In this document: one piece after another, positions 1-9,077 of the stretch
Numbering within the stretch: the stretch's first letter is position 1
Layout of the letters: each line of letters opens with the position of its first letter
Source: JAUVZF01 sp035529015
GTDB taxonomy: Bacteria; Planctomycetota; Phycisphaerae; FEN-1346
Length of the DNA stretch: 12,031 nucleotides
Direction: 5' to 3'
NCBI GenBank assembly: GCA_035529015.1
Contig: DATKXP010000573.1
Location: 1-12,031, forward strand
Position numbers and translations under genes: made by a program
Notes under the pieces: generated by a model
Database searches by the model: none
What the model was told of the DNA's origin: nothing
The model's input: the letters and a program-made list of their open reading frames with translations, nothing else

Positions 1-4
1 TGCG

Positions 5-3000
5 CTATCCCACCTGGACGCGAACCACGTGGTCTCGGCGATCGTCCACCAGGTGAATCCTGTTATCGGGCTGGGGCTCGTCGTCGAGGCGAACGCTGCG
101 GACGTTCCACGTGGCCGTCCCCGCCACCGAGATCTTGATGTGGTACAGCGTCTCGCGGAAGCGGTAGTGGATGGTGTACCCTTTCCAGTCGGGCGGCAGG
201 ATGGGCGCGAGCGTCAGCGTATCGACGTCGAGCGACAGGCCGAGCAGGCTCTCGATGAGCAGCCGGTACATCCAGGCGGCGCTTCCGGTGTACCAGGTCC
301 ACCCACCGCGGCCCTCGTGTCCGGCGGCCGTGTAAACGTCGGCGGCCACGACGTAGGGCTCGACCTTGTAGCGGGCGATGCGTTCGGGCGTGTCGCCGTG
401 GTGGATCGGGTTGATGGCCGACATCAGCCGCCACGCCGTGTCGGTCTGCTTCAGTGCGGCGGCGGCCATGGCCACCCAGACGGCGGCGTGCGTGTACTGG
501 CCGCCGTTCTCGCGGACACCCGGCACGTAGCCCTTGATGTAGCCGGGGTCCCACGGCGCGCCGTCGAAGGGCGGGTCGAACAGTTTCACCAGCCGCAGGT
601 TCCAGTCCACCAGGGTCTCGAAGACCGATTGCATGGCCATCTCGGCCCGTTCGGGCTTGGCGGCCCCGGAGAGGACGGCCCACGACTGGGGCAGGGAATC
701 GATGCGGCACTCGGGGCTCTGGGCCGACCCCAGGGGTGCACCGTTGTCGAAATACGCCCGACGGTACCACCGGCCGTCCCAGGCGTTGGTCTCGATGTTG
801 GTTTGAAGGGTGCGTGCGGCCTCGCGGCATTGCTTGGCCACGGCGGGGTCGGCCCGGCTCTCGGCCAGCGGCCCGAACTGCTTCAGAAGATCGTAGAGGA
901 AGAAGGCCAGCCAGACGCTTTCGCCCTTGCCGTCTTTGCCGACGCGGCTGAGGCCGTCGTTCCAGTCGCCGCAACCGATGAGCGGCAATCCGTGTTCGCC
1001 GAAGACGAGGCTGCGGCGAATCGCCCGAACACAGTGATCGTACAGGGAGGCCTGCTCGTCGGTGACCTGCGGCAGGTCGTAATACGACTCCTCTCCCTCC
1101 TCGACGTCGCGTCCCTCCAGAAACGGCACCATCTCGTCGAGGACGCCCGTATCGCCGGTGCGAGTGACGTACCGGCAGGCGGCGTAGGGCAGCCAGAGGT
1201 AGTCGTCGGAGAAGCGTGTCCGCACGCCGCGACCCGTCGGCGGGTGCCACCAGTGCTGGACGTCGCCTTCGCGGAACTGCCGGCCGGCGCAGGTCAGCAG
1301 GTGCTGACGGAACAGGTGCGGGCACTCGTGCAGGAACGCCATCACATCCTGGAGTTGGTCCCTGAACCCGAAGGCGCCGCCCGACTGGTACAGACCGCTG
1401 CGTCCCCAGAACCGGCCCGCCACCGCCTGGTACAGAAGCCAGTGGTTGGCCAGGAGGTTGACGGCGACGTCGGGCGTCTCGACGTAAACGCCGCCCAGCA
1501 GCCGCTTCCAGTAATCCCAGACGGTCTCCAGCGCGACGCGCGCGCCGTCGATGCCGCCGTATCGGGTCAGATAGTCATGGGCCTGCTGTTCGCCGCGCGC
1601 GGCCCCAAGAATAAAGACGACCTGCCGCTCCTGGCCTGCGGGGACCGTGACGAACGCCTGAATGGCGGCGCACGGGTCGAGCCCCGCGCCGATGCGGTCG
1701 CTGAGGCGTTGGCGTCTGAGCGCGGCGGGGTCGGCGGACGACCCGTTTCGCCCGATGAACTCCGTTCGGTCGCCCGTCAGGCTGCGGTCGGCTTCGCTGG
1801 TCTGGAAGAAGGCGATCCGGTCGGCGAAGTCGGTGCTGTAGGCGCTGGAGGCAAAGATGGCCCCGGTCTGCGGATCCTGGCGGGTCACGACGTGCATGGC
1901 ATCCTTGTCGCGGGTCTGTCCGAGGACCCACTCGCAGAAGCCCGTGACGCTCAGGCGCCGGTCGCGCTGCGAGAGGTTCCGCAACGTGAACAGGGCAAAC
2001 TTGACGGGCGCGTCGGTCGCCACGTAGGTGTACATCTCCGCGAAGATGTTGTGCTGGGTGTGCTCGAAAGCGGTGTAGCCAAGGCCGTGGCGACAGACGT
2101 ACGGCGTGGGGCCGGGCGCCGGGCGCGGGGTCGCCGACCAGAACCGGCCGGTCTCCTCGTCGCGGATGTAGAAGGTCTCGCCGCCGGCATCGGTGACGAT
2201 GTCGTTGTACCAGGGCGTCAGGCGGTACTCGTGGGCGTTCTCGAACCAGGTGTATCCGCCGCCCGATTCGGTGACGACCGAGCCGAACTCGGGGTTTGCC
2301 AGAACGTTGGCCCACGGCGCGGGGGTGGCGGAGCCGGGATGAAGGATGGTGATGTACTCGCGGCCGTCGGGTGTGAACCCGCCGAGACCGTTGAAGAAAC
2401 TCAGGTCGCGCGGGGGCAGGTCAGCCTCTCCGGGCAAGGGCGGTTCCGGGTTGCGGACAGGGCGATGCGGGGGCATGGGGGTTTCGGCACGGCGGCGGCG
2501 ATCTGCCTGCTCGGCGAGCGAGCCCGCGCGGTCCGACAGCACCAGCCGCGCCACCGATTGCAGCAGCAACCGGTCGTCTTCCGGCAACTGGTCGGTGCTC
2601 CGGACAAACACCCCGCCGCGCTGGTCCAGCGCGCTGACCATCGGACCGGCGTTCACGGCGCCCATGATCTGGTCCCACAGGCTCTGACGGTAGCCGGCAA
2701 ACGCATCGACCCAAATGACGAGGTCCACGCGGAGTCCCTTGTGACGCCAGTACCCGTGGGCCTGGATGGTCCGGCGTACCAGTTCCAGGCCGGACTGGTC
2801 GGTGACGCGGACCAGCACGATGGGCAGGTCGCCGGAGATGCCGTACCGCCACAGGTCGGCCTGGCCCTTGCGGTTGCGTGCCAGCAGGGAGGCATTGGCA
2901 CGGTATCGGGAGTTGGCAAAGACAATGGAAGCGGCCAACCGCGCGAACAGCAGCGCGTCGGCCTCCGTGGCGCGGAGTTGGTGGAGCAGCACCTGGCTCT

Positions 3001-6000
3001 GCGTCCAGGCCAACTCGAACGAGCGGTCGGCGAGGCGGCGGTCGTGGTACCGATCGACGGAGGCGACGGCCTCGTCGCGGCTCCTGCCGACGCCCGCAAC
3101 GGCGTCCACGATGACGACCTCGCCGCCGTCCAGGCGGAGCCGACGCCGGATGGCGATGCTCGGGTCGAGGACCGACCCGGCGGTGTTCGAGAGCGGCCCG
3201 GGCTGGTCGAGCGCCGCCGGGTTGGCGGACGTGCGACCGCGGCCGAGGAACCGGGCACGGTCGGTCTCGAACGAGGCCCACGGCATGATCTTGTCGGCGT
3301 GGACGATCATGGCGTGGAACATCCAGGGCGGGGTCTCCTCGTCGGAGCGCGGCCGCCGGGTGCACAGAATGGCGGATTTCTCCGGAATCGTCTCCGTCTG
3401 CACGAACAGGGAGTTGAAGGCGGGGTGTGCCAGGTCGGTGGCCGGCTTGGCCAAGGCCACTTCGGCAAAGGACGTCAGTTCAATGCTGCGGGGCTTGTTC
3501 GAGAGGTTCGTCAGGGTGATCCGGCGGAGTTCGACGTCGTCTTCCGGCGAGACCGAGATCTGCATATGGGCGTCGATCTCATGGTGCACGGTCCGGAACT
3601 CGGCTCGCGCCTGCGAGAAGACGGCCTCGTAGCGTTCCACGTCGCGGGCAAGGGGCTGATGGGTGCACGACCACGTGTGGCCGTCGCCCAGGTCGTGGAG
3701 GTAGAAGAAGAGTCCCCAGTGATCGCGCGTCATGTCCTCGCGCCAACGCGTGAGGGCCAGGTCGTGCCACCGGCTGAACCCGCTCCCTGCGCTGGTGACC
3801 ATGACGTGGTACCGTCCGTTGGACAGGAGATGGACTTCGGGGATGGCGGAACTCGGGTCGGCGTAGGCTCGGACGGTGGCCTCGCGGAGGGCCTCTCCCT
3901 GTTCGCGGTGGATGAGCGGGACCTGGCGATGCTCCTGGCGCGTGCTCGCCCGCGCCGCCGGGATGCGTTCCTGGAGCAGGAGCGCATTGGCACGCATCCT
4001 GGGGTCGGCCATGAATCGGCGCTGCATCGGCTGACCGAGCAGCGAGTAGGCGAGCGCCAGAAAACTCATCCCGCCGTGATGGGCCATGAAACATCGGACC
4101 ACGGCGTAGTCCTGGTCGGCGGGCACCCGGCTGGGGGTGTAGTCCACCGCCTCGTAGAAGCCGAACCGGCCGATCAGCCCCAGCCGGTCGAGCGTCTGAA
4201 GGTTGGCGCACGCCTTTTCCGGAAGGACCATCAGCGCCATGGTGGCGGCATACGGCGCGACGACCAGGTCGTCGGCCAGGCCGCGTTTCAGACCCAGTTC
4301 CGGCACGCCGAAGGCCCGGTACTGGTAGTTCATCTGGACGTCCACCTGGTTGTAGCAGGATTCGGAGATGCCCCACGGCACCCGCTGCCGCCGACCGTGC
4401 TTGATCTGCCGCATGACGGCGCTGTGGCAGGCCTGGTCGAGGAGCGTGCCCTCGTAGTTCGGCATGATCAGGAGCGGCATGAGGTACTCGAACATCGACC
4501 CGCTCCACGACATGAGCGTCGGCATCTCCAGACCCGGGGTCAGTTGCCGACCGAGCAGGAACCAGTGTTCCATGGGCAGCCTGCCCTGGGCCACGCCCAG
4601 GTACGAGCACAGCCGCGACTCCGACGCAAACAGGTCGTAGTAGCCCGGGTCGCGGTGCCGCCCCTCGAGCGAGAAGCCGATCGAGAGCAACTTGCGGGCG
4701 GGGTCGTACAGGAAATCGACGTCGATCTCCGAGAGTTCCTCACACTGGAGGGCGAGGTCTTCGAGCGCCCGGACGCGTCCGGCGGCGCGGTCGCTCGCCT
4801 CGGCGACGGCGGCCCGCAGATGTCGGAGACGCTCGGCCTCGGGGGTCTCGACCACCGCCTCGTGGCGCAGGAGGTCGTCGATGTGGGGGCCCAGCCGACG
4901 GCCAAGTTCCACGAGACCGCGGAGCGTGTCAACGCCGCCGAGTTCCTCGCGGAGCAAACCGACCGAGTCGGCCTGCTGCGAGGCCGGTTCGGCCACGGTC
5001 GGATGCGGATTGCCCTCGCCGTCGGCGAGCCACGGCACCAGATAGACAAGGTCCGCCAGAAGGCCTTCGGCCTGACGGCGCATGGCGGCCATCCAGAACG
5101 TCATGCTGCCCTCGTGCTGGCAGAGGGGCGCCACGTCGGTCAGATCGGCCGTGAACTGCCGCAGCGCCGATGCAACCTCCGCGGGCGAGCCGCCGGTCTC
5201 CGAGAGGCTCCGCAGACCGTCCTGGACGGTCTTGGCGACCTTGCGGACGTTCTCCTTGACGTGGCGGTCGGCGATGCGGTCCAGGGCCTTGCGGGCCTCT
5301 TCGTCGAGGACGTCGGCCACGTCTTCGAGCCCCTCGCGCCACCGGAGGGGGATGACCGGCCCCGTCATCAGTTCCTGAAGGCCACCCCGCAGCGCGACCA
5401 GGCAACACGCGAGGTTGCCGCTGTCCACCGTCGAGACGTACTGGGGGCGCAACGGTTCGAGGGTCCACGTATCGTACCAGTTGAGGAAGTGATTACGGTA
5501 CCGCGGCAGGCGTTCGAGCGTAGCGAAGGTCTTCTCGGTGCGTTCGATCAGGGCGCCGGACGTCACGTACCCGAAGTCATAAGCCGCGAGGTTCGAAAGC
5601 AGCGCCAGGCCGATGTTGGTCGGGGAGGTCCGTTCGGTGACGCGGTTCTGCGGCTGCTCCTGGAAGTTGTCGGGCGGGAGCCAGTTCTGGTTCGGCCCCA
5701 CGAAGTGCTCGAAGTACACCCACGTCCGCCGGGCCACGCGACGCAGGAACCGCTCCTGATCGGTGCCGAACTCGACGCCGCGGGCCTTGGCCGGGCGGCT
5801 GATGAACCAGGCCACCAACGGACCCGTCAGCCACAGGGCCAGAACCGGCCATGCCACCATCGGGACGGCCGTCTCCAGCGCCAGCAGCGCCGCCACGGCC
5901 AGCAGGACAACAACCGGCGCCGTCCACATCTCGCACAACGTTGGAATCAGGCCGCTGTGCATGGCGCGTTCAACGTGGTGGGCGGTCAGCCACTGCAGCA

Positions 6001-8803
6001 GGTGTCGCTTGCTGATGAGCGTCCGCCAGAAGACACGCCCGATGGCGTCGACGTGCATCATCGCCTCAAACGGCAGAAACGCAAGGTGCAGGACACTGAT
6101 GACGAACTGCCTGCCGGCACCCATGGCGGCCCGACGCACGTGAGCCGCCCACAGGACCTTGCTGGGTTTGGCAACGAACGCCCACAGGGTCCGTATCACG
6201 TCGGGCACAAAGTAGACCGCCAGCAGCCAAAGCGTCCAGGCCGGCTGGACGTCCTCCAGCGCCAGCCACCCGCCGATGAGGAGGGCGAGCATGATCGGCG
6301 GCACCAGGCTCCGCCGAAGGTTGTCGAAGACCATCCAGCGCGACAGACGGGGAAGCGGATTCCGGACCCATCGTCCTCCGGGTGCCGGGACGCGCGGCAG
6401 AAGCCACGGCGCGATCTGCCAGTCGCCGCGAACCCAGCGATGACGCCGCTTGACGTCGGCCAGGTACCGCGCCGGGTGGTCCTCGATCAGTTCCACGTCG
6501 TTGAGGAATCCGCACTGGGCGTGGCAGCCTTCGATGAGGTCGTGGCTGAGAATGCGGTTCTCCGGGAAACGGTCGTGGACCGCCCGGTCGAACGCCTCGA
6601 GGTCGTAGATGCCTTTCCCGATGAACTGACCGCGACCGAACAGGTCGTGATACACGTTCGAGACCTCGCGCGTGTACGGGTCGATGCCGACCTCGCCGGC
6701 AAAGAGCCGCGAGAACAGCGACCGACCGGCCCCCGTCAGGCCGATGGCCACGCGGGGCTGCAAGACGCCGTATCCCTCGGCCACGCAGCCGGTATCGGGA
6801 TCCATCACCGGGCGGTTCAGCGGGTGGGCCATCGAGCCGACCATCTTGACGGCCGTTTCCGGGGGCAGTTGCGTGTCGGTGTCGAGCGGAATGACGTATC
6901 GGGCGGTGCGAAGGACCTCGATGTTGCCGACGATCGTCGTGTAAGCGTCCGTCGGGCCGCCGCGAAGGACCTGGTTGAACGCTATCAGTTTGCCGCGCTT
7001 CCGCTCGTAGCCCATCCAGACGCCCTCGGCCGGGTTCCACAGCCGCGGACGGTGCAGGAGAAAGAAGATCGGCCGGCCGGGTTGGGCGTACTTGGCGTTC
7101 AACTCGCGGACGCCGGCGTCTGCCCGACGGACCAGTTCCTCGTCGTCGGGCATGGTTGCCTGCGGCGCGTCGGTGAAATCCGTGAGCAGCGCGAACAACA
7201 GGTTCGGGCTGCGGTTGGCCAGGTGACGGATCTCGAGGCCCTCGACCAGCGAGTCCGCCCCCGCCTGCGACGCGAGCAGCGTCGGGACGACCACCACCGC
7301 CGCGTGCTCGCGCGGAATGCCCTTCGAGAAGTTCAGCCGGGGCAGGCCGCGCACCGGCACCAGAACCGTCGCCAGCCAGTTGATCAGCCCGATCACCGAC
7401 TGCGAGACGAACACCAACAGCGCCACGGCTACCGGTGCAAGCCAACTCCATCCGTAGACGATCAGGCTCTTCGTCAACAGCAGCAGCGCGCCCGTCACGA
7501 CGGCGGTGGCCACCGCCTCGCCCAGGACGTACACCCAGGGAATCCAGCGCCGGATCAACCGGCCGACGCGCCGATACACGGGCGGCCGACAGCCGAGGGC
7601 GTGTTCCAGTTCGATCCGGCCGGCACGCGCCAGAAACCAGCCGACGTGCCGGTGACGCTTGACGGCGTCCGGATCGGCCGCCCGCTCTTCGGCCAGGCGG
7701 ACGGCCTCCACCGCCACCTCGTGCTCGGGCCGCCTGCACCAGCGGGCCAACTCCTCGACCACGTGGCGGTACTGGTCGCGGGTGGCAAAGTCCATCGTCG
7801 CGTACACGCCCGAGGGGTCGCGCCGAAGCGCTGCTTCGGTTTTGCTGAGGTCTTCGACGAACTCGTGCCAGTCCAGGGCCGTCAGCGTCCGCAAACTCGT
7901 GATGCTGTTGGCGATGGAGACACGGTCGGCGGCTTGGTCGTGGCTCTCGGCCCGAAGGATCTGGTCCATCGTCTGGCCGTGCTCGGCCAGGTCCTGCTCG
8001 ATCCAACTGTTCACCAGCGACAGGGCCGGATGCTGGCCCTGGAGGCCCGTGCACAGTTCGGCGATGAAGGCCTGCGACATCCTCGGCGAGGCGCGGACGA
8101 AGTCCGCCAGTTCGGTGATCAGGGCCTTGGGCTGCGTGTGGACCACCTCGAGGAACCGTCGGGCCCACACCAGGGCCCGATCCCGGTCCCGCCGACGCGA
8201 CGCCACACGATACGAGACGCGCCGCAGGTTCTCCAGCAGCGCCAGCCGCAGCATGATCGGAACGGCCCACAGTTCGCCCAGGGCGAGCGCTTGCGCCGTC
8301 TGAACCCCTCGCACGAAACGCGAGAGGTTCTCCATGTCGATCCGCCCGTCGGTGTGCGACACCAGTTCCAGCGCCAACTCGTACACCCGCGGGAAGCCTT
8401 TCAGGGACCCCGTCCGGAGGCGGGGCAACTGGCGGCTGTAGCCGGGAGGCAGGTGCTCGCGGGCGATGTCGATCTGCTCTTCGACCAGGTAGTAGTTGTC
8501 GAGGAGCCAGTCGGCGCCCGGGGCGGTCTGGCGGCCTTTGCGGACGGCTTCGGCCACCACCTCGTACGATTCGCGGATGACCCGTTCGTTTTCCTTGAGA
8601 CGTTCCAGCAGCACTTCCGGCCCGGGGGCCGGGTCGATCTGCTGGCCGCCGGCTAGCAGCCTGCCGTGGCTCTCGAGTTGGGACAGGGCGAACAGTTCCG
8701 ACCGCAGCGGATGTTCCGCTTCGGCGGCCTCGTCCGGGCCCTGGCCAAAGAGGCGGCTCAGCGGTGGGGTCTTCAACACCGATAGGAAACTGTTCGGACT
8801 CAT
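5..8803 (-). CDS. ndvB: Cyclic beta-1,2-glucan synthase (NdvB/ChvB/Cgs family)
   Basis: Membrane enzyme of 2932 residues that by family knowledge polymerises UDP-glucose into beta-1,2-glucan, cyclises it and exports it to the periplasm; known NdvB/ChvB proteins are about 2830-2870 residues. Seen in order: helical N-terminal region (1-420); membrane segments near 422-443 and 453-480; GT84 glycosyltransferase (about 500-815) with PLDTDTQLP (acidic D641/D643), SHDLIEG (753-759) and RRHRW (786-790); about five more membrane segments (835-1002); the glycoamylase-like cyclisation domain (GH189) with FYEAVDYTP near 1549-1557 and HHGGMS at 1575-1580; a first GH94-type beta-sandwich (about 1653-1913) followed by a degenerate helical part; a second sandwich (about 2134-2403); and a GH94 helical domain (2438-2853) with GFRDQLQD, GCGDWNDG (D2613/D2616), ENGGQYTHAAVW and GGWTWYTGSAAW. 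GH94 in this family is thought to trim chain length by phosphorolysis. The ATG at 8803 was chosen because the family-like N-terminus (LRSELFALSQLESH) begins about 31 residues later; an in-frame TTG at 8914 looks like leader. Only a poor AGGCAG lies before the ATG, 1 base away. No frameshift is seen; stop TAG. Confidence 0.94.
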   Translation of the reverse strand: MSPNSFLSVLKTPPLSRLFGQGPDEAAEAEHPLRSELFALSQLESHGRLLAGGQQIDPAPGPEVLLERLKENERVIRESYEVVAEAVRKGRQTAPGADWLLDNYYLVEEQIDIAREHLPPGYSRQLPRLRTGSLKGFPRVYELALELVSHTDGRIDMENLSRFVRGVQTAQALALGELWAVPIMLRLALLENLRRVSYRVASRRRDRDRALVWARRFLEVVHTQPKALITELADFVRASPRMSQAFIAELCTGLQGQHPALSLVNSWIEQDLAEHGQTMDQILRAESHDQAADRVSIANSITSLRTLTALDWHEFVEDLSKTEAALRRDPSGVYATMDFATRDQYRHVVEELARWCRRPEHEVAVEAVRLAEERAADPDAVKRHRHVGWFLARAGRIELEHALGCRPPVYRRVGRLIRRWIPWVYVLGEAVATAVVTGALLLLTKSLIVYGWSWLAPVAVALLVFVSQSVIGLINWLATVLVPVRGLPRLNFSKGIPREHAAVVVVPTLLASQAGADSLVEGLEIRHLANRSPNLLFALLTDFTDAPQATMPDDEELVRRADAGVRELNAKYAQPGRPIFFLLHRPRLWNPAEGVWMGYERKRGKLIAFNQVLRGGPTDAYTTIVGNIEVLRTARYVIPLDTDTQLPPETAVKMVGSMAHPLNRPVMDPDTGCVAEGYGVLQPRVAIGLTGAGRSLFSRLFAGEVGIDPYTREVSNVYHDLFGRGQFIGKGIYDLEAFDRAVHDRFPENRILSHDLIEGCHAQCGFLNDVELIEDHPARYLADVKRRHRWVRGDWQIAPWLLPRVPAPGGRWVRNPLPRLSRWMVFDNLRRSLVPPIMLALLIGGWLALEDVQPAWTLWLLAVYFVPDVIRTLWAFVAKPSKVLWAAHVRRAAMGAGRQFVISVLHLAFLPFEAMMHVDAIGRVFWRTLISKRHLLQWLTAHHVERAMHSGLIPTLCEMWTAPVVVLLAVAALLALETAVPMVAWPVLALWLTGPLVAWFISRPAKARGVEFGTDQERFLRRVARRTWVYFEHFVGPNQNWLPPDNFQEQPQNRVTERTSPTNIGLALLSNLAAYDFGYVTSGALIERTEKTFATLERLPRYRNHFLNWYDTWTLEPLRPQYVSTVDSGNLACCLVALRGGLQELMTGPVIPLRWREGLEDVADVLDEEARKALDRIADRHVKENVRKVAKTVQDGLRSLSETGGSPAEVASALRQFTADLTDVAPLCQHEGSMTFWMAAMRRQAEGLLADLVYLVPWLADGEGNPHPTVAEPASQQADSVGLLREELGGVDTLRGLVELGRRLGPHIDDLLRHEAVVETPEAERLRHLRAAVAEASDRAAGRVRALEDLALQCEELSEIDVDFLYDPARKLLSIGFSLEGRHRDPGYYDLFASESRLCSYLGVAQGRLPMEHWFLLGRQLTPGLEMPTLMSWSGSMFEYLMPLLIMPNYEGTLLDQACHSAVMRQIKHGRRQRVPWGISESCYNQVDVQMNYQYRAFGVPELGLKRGLADDLVVAPYAATMALMVLPEKACANLQTLDRLGLIGRFGFYEAVDYTPSRVPADQDYAVVRCFMAHHGGMSFLALAYSLLGQPMQRRFMADPRMRANALLLQERIPAARASTRQEHRQVPLIHREQGEALREATVRAYADPSSAIPEVHLLSNGRYHVMVTSAGSGFSRWHDLALTRWREDMTRDHWGLFFYLHDLGDGHTWSCTHQPLARDVERYEAVFSQARAEFRTVHHEIDAHMQISVSPEDDVELRRITLTNLSNKPRSIELTSFAEVALAKPATDLAHPAFNSLFVQTETIPEKSAILCTRRPRSDEETPPWMFHAMIVHADKIMPWASFETDRARFLGRGRTSANPAALDQPGPLSNTAGSVLDPSIAIRRRLRLDGGEVVIVDAVAGVGRSRDEAVASVDRYHDRRLADRSFELAWTQSQVLLHQLRATEADALLFARLAASIVFANSRYRANASLLARNRKGQADLWRYGISGDLPIVLVRVTDQSGLELVRRTIQAHGYWRHKGLRVDLVIWVDAFAGYRQSLWDQIMGAVNAGPMVSALDQRGGVFVRSTDQLPEDDRLLLQSVARLVLSDRAGSLAEQADRRRRAETPMPPHRPVRNPEPPLPGEADLPPRDLSFFNGLGGFTPDGREYITILHPGSATPAPWANVLANPEFGSVVTESGGGYTWFENAHEYRLTPWYNDIVTDAGGETFYIRDEETGRFWSATPRPAPGPTPYVCRHGLGYTAFEHTQHNIFAEMYTYVATDAPVKFALFTLRNLSQRDRRLSVTGFCEWVLGQTRDKDAMHVVTRQDPQTGAIFASSAYSTDFADRIAFFQTSEADRSLTGDRTEFIGRNGSSADPAALRRQRLSDRIGAGLDPCAAIQAFVTVPAGQERQVVFILGAARGEQQAHDYLTRYGGIDGARVALETVWDYWKRLLGGVYVETPDVAVNLLANHWLLYQAVAGRFWGRSGLYQSGGAFGFRDQLQDVMAFLHECPHLFRQHLLTCAGRQFREGDVQHWWHPPTGRGVRTRFSDDYLWLPYAACRYVTRTGDTGVLDEMVPFLEGRDVEEGEESYYDLPQVTDEQASLYDHCVRAIRRSLVFGEHGLPLIGCGDWNDGLSRVGKDGKGESVWLAFFLYDLLKQFGPLAESRADPAVAKQCREAARTLQTNIETNAWDGRWYRRAYFDNGAPLGSAQSPECRIDSLPQSWAVLSGAAKPERAEMAMQSVFETLVDWNLRLVKLFDPPFDGAPWDPGYIKGYVPGVRENGGQYTHAAVWVAMAAAALKQTDTAWRLMSAINPIHHGDTPERIARYKVEPYVVAADVYTAAGHEGRGGWTWYTGSAAWMYRLLIESLLGLSLDVDTLTLAPILPPDWKGYTIHYRFRETLYHIKISVAGTATWNVRSVRLDDEPQPDNRIHLVDDRRDHVVRVQVG

Positions 8804-8854
8804 TCTGCCTGGCCGAATCCCCGTACTGTGGTCACTGGCGGCGGCGTCAACCCT

Positions 8855-8866
8855 GACACCGGTGTC
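8855..8866. repeat. 12-bp perfect palindrome GACACCGGTGTC
   Basis: A self-complementary 12-mer, 51 bases before the synthase ATG and inside its leader. Its size and symmetry fit a dimeric regulator site, but there is only one copy in the region and no regulator gene nearby, so function is a guess. Confidence 0.35.
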
Positions 8867-8949
8867 TTGCAGCAGGTGTGCCCAACCATCCGGCGCCTGG
8901 CCGGAACGCCCCAAGGCTGGGACATCGAAGAGGCCCGCCCCCTCTCCAC

Positions 8950-8978
8950 TCTTACCTTCACGGCGCGCCTTGTGTCAA
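8950..8978 (-). promoter_or_regulatory. Candidate promoter for glucan synthase
   Basis: Perfect TTGACA on the minus strand (8973-8978), a 17-base spacer and GTAAGA (8950-8955) as a poor -10. It would give a leader of about 140 bases before the ATG at 8803. The -35 box lies across the loop and right arm of the 8965-8983 hairpin. Confidence 0.25.
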
Positions 8979-8983
8979 GGCGC
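8965..8983 (-). other. Perfect 8-bp hairpin in synthase leader
   Basis: GCGCCTTG, a three-base loop (ACA on the minus strand) and CAAGGCGC form an uninterrupted inverted repeat. No T tract follows on either strand, so it is not a classical terminator. It overlaps the TTGACA promoter candidate, so it could be a protein-binding site or the end of a read-through transcript. The repeat itself is seen directly; its role is unknown. Confidence 0.5.
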
Positions 8984-9033
8984 AGCCATGCGGCGCGCAG
9001 AACGGGCCACCTCCTCCCCCGCACCGGTTACTT

Positions 9034-9053
9034 CATCGGCCAGACGGCCGGTG
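9034..9053 (-). terminator. Possible hairpin terminator after symporter (no U tract)
   Basis: As minus-strand RNA, CACCGGCC and GGCCGATG pair around a GUCU loop: five GC pairs, one C-A mismatch and two outer pairs. It begins 24 bases beyond the symporter stop. The absence of a following T run means it may only pause or protect the 3' end; intrinsic termination is not demonstrated. Confidence 0.22.
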
Positions 9054-9077
9054 GTTCCGTGACAAATCCGTGAAGGG

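Larger units (their letters stand above)
8804..9077 (-). other. Leader/intergenic region upstream of the glucan synthase
   Basis: 274 bases between the symporter stop and the synthase ATG, much longer than the 56-base gap between the other two genes. It holds, in direction of transcription: a GC hairpin just after the symporter (9034-9053), a perfect 8-bp hairpin (8965-8983) overlapping a TTGACA, a 12-bp palindrome (8855-8866), and a short open frame that ends in an ATGA overlap with the synthase start. No T tract follows either hairpin. The length and structure suggest the synthase has its own promoter or a regulated leader, though read-through from the symporter cannot be excluded. Confidence 0.5.

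Noticed and set aside
6066..8270. 734-codon minus-strand open frame within the synthase gene, and other out-of-frame openings
   Set aside because: Out-of-frame shadow in GC-rich coding DNA with Arg/Gly/Pro/Ala-rich translation; the overlapping frame carries the GT84 motifs.
29..8656. 2875-codon open frame on the plus strand
   Set aside because: It is the codon-register mirror of the glucan synthase gene, explained by absence of TTA/CTA/TCA codons in the sense gene. Its translation is low-complexity Gly/Arg/Val/Asp-rich with no recognisable domain.
8804..8914. Extension of the synthase to an in-frame TTG at 8914
   Set aside because: No Shine-Dalgarno site there, the extra 37 residues resemble nothing in the family, and they cover the palindrome. 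The ATG at 8803 gives an N-terminus close to the family length.
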